From Desulfuromonadales bacterium (lineage in GTDB: Bacteria; Desulfobacterota; Desulfuromonadia; Desulfuromonadales; BM103), in NCBI GenBank assembly GCA_030614505.1, contig JAUWTX010000103.1:1-7146 (forward strand): 7,146 nt of DNA. Reading direction: 5' to 3'. The first letter of the stretch is position 1. Every line of letters begins with the position of its first letter. Shown here piece by piece: positions 1 through 4,738 of the stretch. The notes below the pieces were generated by a model. It did no database searches and had not been told where the DNA came from. It was given only the letters and a program-made list of their open reading frames with translations. The translations under genes and the position numbers were made by a program.

Positions 1-1
1 C

Positions 2-370
2 AAGGAAGAGAAGTCCGCCGAAGAATCACCGATTGGAGGTATTCTCGGCATGTTCCCGAGTTCCAAGATTCTGGACGATCTTAACTACAAGGCGATCATG
101 CTCGGTTTCCCGATGCTGACCATCGGCATAATCACCGGTGCTGCCTGGGCTAATTATGCCTGGGGTACTTATTGGAGTTGGGACCCGAAAGAGACCTGGA
201 GTCTGATCGTCTGGTTTATCTACGCGGCGTTCCTGCATGCCCGCTTCACGCGTGGTTGGGTCGGTCGGCGCGCTGCCTGGTTGTCGATCTTCGGCTTTGC
301 CGCCACCATCTTCTGCTATCTCGGTGTTAACCTGGTGCTTTCCGGTTTGCACTCTTATGGGGGGAGTTAG
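2..370 (+). CDS. ccsB: System II cytochrome c biogenesis protein CcsA/CcsB (ResC), C-terminal part
   Basis: This is the last 122 residues of an integral membrane protein that handles heme for covalent attachment to c-type apocytochromes outside the cytoplasmic membrane, together with a Ccs1/ResB partner. The 5' end lies outside the window; the frame is open from base 2, and the ATG at 50 is internal. The diagnostic tryptophan-rich WWD motif is visible (WGTYWSWDPKETW, about fragment residues 54-66). It is followed by a membrane helix ending in LHAR (His 79), another helix pair, and a final LHSYG (His 117). Conserved histidines flanking the WWD region are the heme ligands in this family (known for the family, not tested here). 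The protein stops in the usual place, shortly after LHSYG. Family nomenclature varies: the same protein is called CcsA, CcsB or ResC. A CcmF or CcmC of System I also has a WWD motif, but the KETW context and the C-terminus fit CcsA better. Confidence 0.93.
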   Translation, partial: KEEKSAEESPIGGILGMFPSSKILDDLNYKAIMLGFPMLTIGIITGAAWANYAWGTYWSWDPKETWSLIVWFIYAAFLHARFTRGWVGRRAAWLSIFGFAATIFCYLGVNLVLSGLHSYGGS

Positions 371-385
371 CCAGGCGAAGCCTGG
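371..385 (+). repeat. Short perfect hairpin directly after the ccsB stop codon
   Basis: CCAGGC and GCCTGG form a perfect 6-bp GC-rich stem around a GAA loop, starting at the first base after the stop codon. No T-run follows, so it is not a standard intrinsic terminator. It could protect the 3' end of the message, assist a Rho-dependent stop, or be the edge of the repetitive element that continues in the heptamers at 390-417. Confidence 0.5.
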
Positions 386-389
386 CGGA

Positions 390-417
390 ACGCGGGACGC
401 GGTACGAGGTACGCGGA
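390..417. repeat. Four tandem degenerate 7-bp repeats
   Basis: Four head-to-tail copies of the heptamer ACG(C/A)GG(G/T/A) lie at 390-396, 397-403, 404-410 and 411-417. Each differs from the consensus ACGCGGN only at position 4 or 7. Degenerate heptamer runs of this type are, from memory, widespread between genes in some proteobacteria including Geobacter relatives. A function is not known to me. The period of 7 is not a multiple of 3, and the run lies outside any supported gene. Confidence 0.75.
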
Positions 418-539
418 AACCTTTGGGGCTGTTTCTTTTGAAGTGATGCGTGGTGGGTGGCGGGTCGCGCGAAAACCTCAGGCCCTGATTTTGGTAAAAT
501 AATTGTTCGCAAAAAATTTGTTTTTTGATATCTCTATGT

Positions 540-568
540 GGGGGGACAGCCACCTGTTCTGTCTCCCC
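540..568 (+). repeat. REP-like 10-bp hairpin upstream of the VKOR gene
   Basis: GGGGGGACAG (540-549) can pair over its full length with CTGTCTCCCC (559-568), with one G-U pair, around the 9-base loop CCACCTGTT. The motif GGGGACAGCCACC resembles the short palindromic intergenic repeats that I associate with REP elements and their RAYT (IS200/TnpA-like) transposases. No transposase gene is present in the window. No clean T-run follows, so it is a poor intrinsic terminator. As transcribed leader RNA it would lie about 70 bases before the VKOR start. Confidence 0.5.
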
Positions 569-640
569 GTGTTGCTTTCTCGTTGTACAAGTTGTTTTCA
601 AGTTCATATGTCACTGAAAGTGGAGTGAAATCAGATAATC

Positions 641-1618
641 GTGAATTTCATCAAGATGCAGAAAATGACAAAAGCAATGAATGTCAGCTGGCTGGTTGCA
701 CTGGCAGGAAGTCTCCTCACCCTGGTGCAGATACTTCTTCTGGCAAGTAAAAACGATGGCATCTGCTTTAATAATGGTTGTGAAATAATCGACCGCCTGA
801 CCACCGTACCACCAATATTTTTCAATATTGGTGGGTTTTTCTTTTTCCAGGCCATCTTCTGGGGGATCTGGCTGGCAAGGCAGCAGCGGGATCGCATGCA
901 ATATGTAAATATGCTCCTGCTTGCCGGTCTGGCAGCCGAAGGGGTCCTGGTTTCATTTCAGCACTTTATTGCTCAGGTCTTCTGCTCCTATTGTCTTATT
1001 ATTCTAACCCTGGTTGTGCTGCTCAATCTTCTTGGTGGGCTGCGCCATATCCTGACCGGGTTCGCAGTTTTTGCAGCTGTTATCGTGGGTTTTTCCAGCC
1101 TACAGTTTTCCGGAGCAAAGACCACATCCATGGAAAACCTCGATACAGGATCATTTGCCATAATCGCAGGGCAGAATTCAGAACAGAAACGTTATCTCTT
1201 CTTCTCTTCAACCTGTAAATACTGTGAGAAGGTGATTGAATCGCTGCAGGAGGAAAACAACTGTACCATTCGCTTTAATCCCGTTGACGAAATCACAGAT
1301 TTCCCTCTGCAAAGGGCGCAGAGAACAAAAAGTTATTCTACGGATGTGAACAGAAATTTTCTTAAATCTTTAGGCGTTAACCAGATACCGGTGTTTTTGA
1401 CCGTGAATAAATCCGGTTTTCAGATCATCAAGGGGGAGAGCCCTATCAAGGTGTATCTGCAGGAGAACTGTACCACACAGCAGATTTCGCCTGTTACCGA
1501 CATTAGTATCGACCTTTTCTCTCCTACAGATCCTGATTTACTACTCTCGGGAGCGGATGATTCCTGTTCAGTCAATACCGATTGTGATGATCCTGATCTT
1601 GTCCCACTAACAAAGTGA
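641..1618 (+). CDS. VKOR family protein fused to a thioredoxin-like domain
   Basis: The 325-residue protein has an N-terminal vitamin K epoxide reductase (VKOR) membrane domain (about 14-155) and a C-terminal thioredoxin-like domain (about 170-275). In this family the membrane domain makes disulfides de novo, passing electrons to quinone, while the thioredoxin part exchanges disulfides with secreted proteins. Visible signs are the loop cysteine pair C42/C47 after the first helix, and the membrane active site FCSYC (C115/C118). The thioredoxin-type site is SSTCKYC (C192/C195), with an Ile-Pro at 249-250 as the expected cis-proline. An acidic tail of about 45 residues contains one further pair, C309/C315. 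Bacterial VKOR-Trx fusions are known, so the architecture is established; the tail is less usual. Start choice is uncertain: GTG at 641 is the first start after an in-frame stop at 626-628, but no well-spaced Shine-Dalgarno supports it. ATG at 656, 665 or 677 are alternatives; all keep the first helix. The gene is AT-richer than nuoLMN. It may act with the neighbouring cytochrome c machinery, which needs controlled apocytochrome cysteines; that link is inference. Confidence 0.85.
   Translation: MNFIKMQKMTKAMNVSWLVALAGSLLTLVQILLLASKNDGICFNNGCEIIDRLTTVPPIFFNIGGFFFFQAIFWGIWLARQQRDRMQYVNMLLLAGLAAEGVLVSFQHFIAQVFCSYCLIILTLVVLLNLLGGLRHILTGFAVFAAVIVGFSSLQFSGAKTTSMENLDTGSFAIIAGQNSEQKRYLFFSSTCKYCEKVIESLQEENNCTIRFNPVDEITDFPLQRAQRTKSYSTDVNRNFLKSLGVNQIPVFLTVNKSGFQIIKGESPIKVYLQENCTTQQISPVTDISIDLFSPTDPDLLLSGADDSCSVNTDCDDPDLVPLTK
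809..846 (+). terminator. Intrinsic-terminator-like hairpin inside the VKOR reading frame
   Basis: A perfect 11-bp stem (CCACCAATATT at 809-819, AATATTGGTGG at 824-834) encloses a 4-base TTTC loop. It is followed directly by G, five T, C and five T (835-846). This is the form of a Rho-independent terminator in the sense direction of the gene. It falls at codons 57-69, encoding PPIFFNIGGFFFF, a membrane-embedded stretch. Whether it stops transcription depends on translation: ribosomes following RNA polymerase closely would prevent folding. It could therefore act as a polarity or attenuation point when translation is poor. Confidence 0.5.
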
Positions 1619-1619
1619 C

Positions 1620-1634
1620 AGGGCGAGTGGCCCT
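1620..1634. terminator. Small hairpin between convergent genes, possible weak bidirectional terminator
   Basis: AGGGC (1620-1624) pairs with GCCCT (1630-1634) around GAGTG, one base after the stop codon of the VKOR gene and touching the stop codon of the opposite DUF1232 gene. On the plus strand it is followed by TATTTA, a poor T-tract; on the minus strand no T-run follows. Position between convergent stop codons is the main support. Confidence 0.35.
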
Positions 1635-1867
1635 TATTTAGAGTCTATATCGATGGTCCTGTCGTCTGCCTCACCGCGCCGGAAAATATTCGGCAGATCA
1701 ACACCGAAATATTTCAGGCACATCAACAACAGAGCCACCGCTGCGGCCTCATCGAGGTTCCCAATCAAGGGCAGGTTATCGGGAATAATTTCTAAGACAC
1801 CAGCGGTTGGATTTAGAATGTAGAGTGTCGCCAACAGGCCAAGACAGAAAACCACAAGCTTTTTCAC
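1634..1867 (-). CDS. Small DUF1232 (YkvA-like) membrane protein
   Basis: This is a 77-residue protein with an N-terminal hydrophobic segment (about 4-18) after MKK. The core motif IIPDNLPLIGNLDEAAAV (about 27-44) matches the DUF1232 signature of a D-x-IPD-x-(I/L)PxIGxLDD type. A second hydrophobic stretch follows at about 41-51, then a charged tail. The family is widespread and has no established biochemical role. The start is decided by the ribosome site: GAGGTGA (minus strand, 1876-1870) is a seven-base anti-Shine-Dalgarno match. It lies 5 bases (counted from GAGG) before the GTG at 1867-1865. The in-frame GTG at 1873, which would give 79 residues, overlaps that site and is unlikely. The gene faces the VKOR gene and its stop codon lies 15 bases from the VKOR stop. 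It probably has its own promoter at 1924-1952. Confidence 0.75.
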   Translation of the reverse strand: MKKLVVFCLGLLATLYILNPTAGVLEIIPDNLPLIGNLDEAAAVALLLMCLKYFGVDLPNIFRRGEADDRTIDIDSK

Positions 1868-1923
1868 GGTCACCTCGCTGTAAAAAACTCAGATCATACG
1901 GACGGCTCGTATATTTTTTCTAA

Positions 1924-1952
1924 AATGTAGCCTAGTTGGCAAATGAGGTCAA
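1924..1952 (-). promoter_or_regulatory. Candidate sigma-70-type promoter of the DUF1232 gene
   Basis: On the minus strand, TTGACC (1952-1947) and TACATT (1929-1924) are separated by exactly 17 bases. They match 5 of 6 and 4 of 6 bases of the consensus -35 and -10 boxes. Transcription would start near 1917, giving a leader of about 50 bases before the GTG at 1867. The site sits just beyond the stop codon of the upstream membrane protein gene (1966), so the small gene need not depend on read-through. Confidence 0.45.
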
Positions 1953-1965
1953 AGCTTTGGGCGTT

Positions 1966-2781
1966 TTATAGGTGGCGATTTTGAGGCACTCTGACCAACT
2001 GCAATCCCAACATGTAAAAAGTTTTGATATTGAAAAGCAGCAGGCAACCCGTCGCAACAGCAAAGCCACAGAGTGTCCCGCGGAACAGGCCATAAGCCGG
2101 GTAGGCGTGAGCAACCGTCAGAGAATAACTCAGGACAGACCAAAGGCCCGACGGGAAAGAACTGAGGATAGCACTGGTCTGGGACGAACCGTATTGAAGA
2201 TGAATCATTAACAACAACGGGTACAAGGCCAGCGGGAAAGCAGACAGGAGACCGGCCCAGCGCGGTCCGACCCCACCCGCCAGAGCCGTGATCAACACCA
2301 CCAGACAGGCGGCCATGATCGCCCTGAAACAGATCAATCCAGCCGTGTAGGGCAAACGAGAAACCGGCGGTGTTTCTCCCTTGGGCCGGGCAAAATGACC
2401 GGCAAGCAGAATCGCCACAACAATGATGCCGAGCGCAAGTTCCTGACCGAAATAAAACTGACCAAGGAACAGTCCGGTTGCCAGGTAACCGCCGAGAGCC
2501 ATCATGCTCGGCATCAAGGGAGTGCAATCAGGGACCTTGCGTAAGACACCAAGGTAACAGCAGGCAAAAACAAGCGTGGGAACCATGCCGACAAGATTGT
2601 AGGTGGCACTGGCTGAGGCGAAATCGATACCTTGTTCGAGGCCATAGAAGTAAAGAACAATGGCCGTGCCGATCGGGTAACCAGCGAGAACGCCAGCCAG
2701 ACGAGAACTGGCAAACTCAGCGACCGCCGCCAGGAGCAGAATAACCGCAACGGTAACGAATATTTTAACCAGAAGAAGCAT
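1966..2781 (-). CDS. Polytopic membrane protein with internal duplication, function unknown
   Basis: I do not recognise a function for this 271-residue protein. It is mostly hydrophobic, with roughly eight to ten membrane segments. The N- and C-terminal halves look like repeats: residues about 5-72 and 152-220 align with a shift near 147. Each has a helix, then an R-(L/W)-AG-(V/L)-L-(A/S)-x-(Y/F)-P-(I/L) motif (27-37 and 174-184), then a Tyr-rich helix and a GLEQG/QYGSS turn. The AG-x-L-A-x-x-P motif recalls DUF3147-like membrane proteins, but this is only a resemblance. A loop near 132-142 (ARPKGETPPVS) separates the halves. The ATG at 2781 has no visible Shine-Dalgarno, and the stop of the upstream CoA-binding gene is 38 bases away. 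The two probably share one transcript, with translation of this gene weak or helped by its neighbour. It could be a transporter; nothing in the sequence names a substrate. Confidence 0.75.
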   Translation of the reverse strand: MLLLVKIFVTVAVILLLAAVAEFASSRLAGVLAGYPIGTAIVLYFYGLEQGIDFASASATYNLVGMVPTLVFACCYLGVLRKVPDCTPLMPSMMALGGYLATGLFLGQFYFGQELALGIIVVAILLAGHFARPKGETPPVSRLPYTAGLICFRAIMAACLVVLITALAGGVGPRWAGLLSAFPLALYPLLLMIHLQYGSSQTSAILSSFPSGLWSVLSYSLTVAHAYPAYGLFRGTLCGFAVATGCLLLFNIKTFYMLGLQLVRVPQNRHL

Positions 2782-2819
2782 AAAGGATGAACTGCCGGTG
2801 ATTTGGAGTTAATTGTCTC

Positions 2820-3224
2820 TCAGTGTTCGTGATAGCCGAGAACCACCAGCACGCAACTCCCGTCGGCGATTACATTGACCCCGGCCGCCTCACAGGCCGC
2901 AACAGCCTGCGTGCTTTCAGCTCCGGGCTGCATCCAGACGCTCCTGATCCCTTTGGCGATTGCCTGTTCAACTACTTTTTCCGTCACCTGGGGTGGTGTG
3001 ATAATTGAGATACTGCTGACATGGTCAGGCAGTTCACTGACTGAAGCGACACAAGCAAGGCCTTCAATCTCCTTTTCCATCGGATTGACCGGCACGACAG
3101 TGTGTTGATTCTGCTGGTAACAACGCAGTACCTTGTTGCCATATTTGTGAGGCTTGGACGAGGCACCAACAACACCGAAAGTGTCTGCATTCAGAAAAGT
3201 ATCAATACGTTCAGAAATGGTCAT
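2820..3224 (-). CDS. YccU-type CoA-binding protein
   Basis: This 134-residue soluble protein is a single CoA-binding Rossmann-like domain, the same fold as the N-terminal domain of succinyl-CoA synthetase alpha chains. Diagnostic features are the nucleotide-binding turn FGVVGASSKPHKYGN (16-30), then VVPVNP (43-48) and SIITPP (73-78). VWMQPGAES (96-104) and the ending VIADGSCVLVVLGYHEH (118-134) follow; the latter carries the Cys conserved in this family. The length is usual for stand-alone members. Its physiological role is not established; CoA binding is known for the family. The ATG at 3224 has an excellent Shine-Dalgarno, AAGGAG at 3237-3232, with a 7-base spacer. It is probably the first gene of a unit with the membrane protein 38 bases downstream. 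It lies 95 bases after nuoN on the same strand, with repeat structures between, so read-through from nuo is possible but separate control is likely. Confidence 0.88.
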   Translation of the reverse strand: MTISERIDTFLNADTFGVVGASSKPHKYGNKVLRCYQQNQHTVVPVNPMEKEIEGLACVASVSELPDHVSSISIITPPQVTEKVVEQAIAKGIRSVWMQPGAESTQAVAACEAAGVNVIADGSCVLVVLGYHEH

Positions 3225-3239
3225 AGGAAAGCTCCTTAA

Positions 3240-3250
3240 TTGTTATACAA
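3240..3250. promoter_or_regulatory. Small inverted repeat next to the ribosome site of the CoA-binding gene
   Basis: TTGT and ACAA form an inverted repeat around TAT, immediately upstream of the AAGGAG ribosome site at 3237-3232. It could be half of a protein-binding site near the transcript start. Its minus strand also contains TATAAC, a -10-like hexamer, but a start from there would fall inside the ribosome site, so it is not a likely promoter. Confidence 0.2.
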
Positions 3251-3262
3251 AGCCCCTTTAGT

Positions 3263-3292
3263 ATCATACAGGCCAACTCATCATACAGGCCA
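3263..3292. repeat. 13-bp direct repeat at 17-bp spacing upstream of the CoA-binding gene
   Basis: ATCATACAGGCCA occurs identically at 3263-3275 and 3280-3292. Read on the minus strand each copy contains TATGAT, a 5-of-6 match to a -10 box. The copy nearest the gene would place the transcript start near 3256, about 30 bases before the ATG. I find no good -35 box at 16-18 bases for either copy, which would fit an activator-dependent promoter or a repeated operator. A recent tandem duplication without function is the simple alternative. Confidence 0.6.
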
Positions 3293-3303
3293 TGTTCCAT
3301 CTT

Positions 3304-3317
3304 AACTCACGTGAGTT
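3304..3317. promoter_or_regulatory. Perfect 14-bp palindrome AACTCACGTGAGTT after nuoN
   Basis: The palindrome lies 2 bases beyond the nuoN stop codon, with CACGTG at its centre. As RNA it could fold only as a 5-bp stem with a 4-base loop, and on the nuo strand no T-run follows it. It is therefore a weak terminator at best and looks more like a binding site for a dimeric regulator of the downstream CoA-binding gene. On the plus strand it is followed by T bases, but no plus-strand gene ends here. Confidence 0.4.
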
Positions 3318-3319
3318 TT

Positions 3320-4738
3320 TCAGGGAAGGATGTGAGCAATTAGATCAAACAGGAGGCCGGGAAAGAAACCGAGCAACAAAACCGCACTGGCACAGACGGC
3401 GAGGACTGCATGCTCCGGCGTCGCACCCTTATGCCAGCGGGATGCGCTCGCCTCAGGTTGAAAGAGAAGTATTGTCACACGCAAATAGAACGCGAAGGAA
3501 ATCACTGAGGCAAAAACACCGATCAATACCAGGCCGACATATCCAGACTGCAGAGCTGCATGAAAAATAGCGAACTTGGCCATGAAGCCAGCGGTAGCCG
3601 GCAGGCCGGCCAGCGACAAAAGGAGCAAAGTCAGCACCCCGCAGCGTACCGGATGTCGATAACCGAGGCCACGCCACTGGTCGAACTCCATTGGTTCACC
3701 GCGTTCGTCAGCGAGGGAGGCGATGACAGCAAAGGCACCAAAGCTGGCGACCACATAAATCACCACGTAGAAGGTCGTCGCGGCCAAACCATCGGTAGTC
3801 TGGCAGAGCAGCCCGACCAAAAGCGTCCCCATATGTGTCACAGAAGAGTAGGCGAGCAAGCGCTTCAAGTTCTTTTGACTTAGTGCGCTGAAAGCGCCGA
3901 CCAACATGGTCAAAGCAGCCAGCAGCCAGATCAGGTCAACCAGGTCGTGCCATATCGGCCCGGCCATCGCCAGCATGCCAACCAGGGCAGCAACCACCGC
4001 CCCCTTGGAACCGGTGGCCAGCAGACCCGCAACCGGCGCAGGAGCACCCTGGTAGACATCGGGCGTCCACAGATGGAAGGGTGCCAGGGAAATCTTGAAA
4101 CCGACGGCTATCAGCACCATACCCCAACCGAGCAGCCCCCAGGCGTGCAGTTCACCGGTTGTTGTCGTGAGCCGGACCACAGCTTCAGGCAGTGCCAGGG
4201 AGCCGGACGCAGCATAAATCAAAGCAATGCCGAAGGCCATAAAACCGGTGGCCACTGCGCCCATCAACAGATACTTGAGACCAGCCTCGGCGGCCAATTC
4301 GCAACGACGGTTGCTGGCAATCAGGATATAGAACGCCAGGGTAAAGGTCTCGAGAGCAAGGAAAAGGCCAAGCAAGTGCGTAGCTGACGAAAGCAATGCC
4401 ATGCCTGCTGCGGCATAGAGCACCAGTGACACATACTCGCCAGCGCCAATTTTCTTTTCAATGACATAGCGGGCCGCAACCATCAGCCCGGCCGCAGCCA
4501 GCAACGACCAGAGAATGGTATAGAAACGAGCATAGCCGCCGGCACTGAAGAGACCGGCTATCTCAGCTGTCGGCGGTTGCACCAGGCCAGCAGCAACGGC
4601 TCCCAGCAGAGCGGTTACGATCCCGCCGGCGAGCAGCGGGCGCGGTTCGCGATACCAGGCTCCGGCCATCAGGATGGCCGTCCCGCCAAAGACGAGAATC
4701 AATATCGGCAGCAAGGCGAGCAGGTCAAGCAAACTCAT
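3320..4738 (-). CDS. nuoN: NADH-quinone oxidoreductase subunit N (complex I)
   Basis: This is an antiporter-like, proton-translocating membrane subunit of complex I: 472 residues, close to the usual family length, almost all hydrophobic, with about 14 helices. Recognisable features are the helix glutamate in FLALETFTL (E130), the lysine in EAGLKYLLMG (K155) and the broken-helix segment FKISLAPFHLWTPDVYQG (K215 with the family HLWTPDVYQGAP motif). Also present are K245 in TGSKGA, KNLKRLLAYSS (289-299), and AGFMAKFAIF with K388. These charged residues correspond to the buried proton path of the family. The start is the ATG at 4738, which overlaps the nuoM stop by four bases (ATGA), with GGGAGG six bases upstream (4750-4745). 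The frame stays open further upstream to 4852, but those 38 extra codons lie within nuoM and are not a plausible N-terminus. It is the last nuo gene here, as in many nuo operons. Confidence 0.96.
   Translation of the reverse strand: MSLLDLLALLPILILVFGGTAILMAGAWYREPRPLLAGGIVTALLGAVAAGLVQPPTAEIAGLFSAGGYARFYTILWSLLAAAGLMVAARYVIEKKIGAGEYVSLVLYAAAGMALLSSATHLLGLFLALETFTLAFYILIASNRRCELAAEAGLKYLLMGAVATGFMAFGIALIYAASGSLALPEAVVRLTTTTGELHAWGLLGWGMVLIAVGFKISLAPFHLWTPDVYQGAPAPVAGLLATGSKGAVVAALVGMLAMAGPIWHDLVDLIWLLAALTMLVGAFSALSQKNLKRLLAYSSVTHMGTLLVGLLCQTTDGLAATTFYVVIYVVASFGAFAVIASLADERGEPMEFDQWRGLGYRHPVRCGVLTLLLLSLAGLPATAGFMAKFAIFHAALQSGYVGLVLIGVFASVISFAFYLRVTILLFQPEASASRWHKGATPEHAVLAVCASAVLLLGFFPGLLFDLIAHILP

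Noticed and set aside
510..527. A/T hairpin (CAAAAAA with TTTTTTG) as a terminator or promoter element
   Set aside because: The stem is almost purely A-T and would be weak; no matching -35/-10 pair could be placed convincingly in 480-640.
26..607. 193-residue minus-strand reading frame opposite ccsB and the spacer
   Set aside because: It is antisense to a confident gene, runs through repeats, has low-complexity polar composition and no recognisable domain.
608..628. Six-codon leader peptide (ATG 608 to TGA 628) before the VKOR gene
   Set aside because: It has no ribosome site, and no codon bias or alternative stem suggests attenuation here.
3947..4387. 146-residue plus-strand reading frame opposite nuoN
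   Set aside because: It has the same shadow composition, no ribosome site and no domain.
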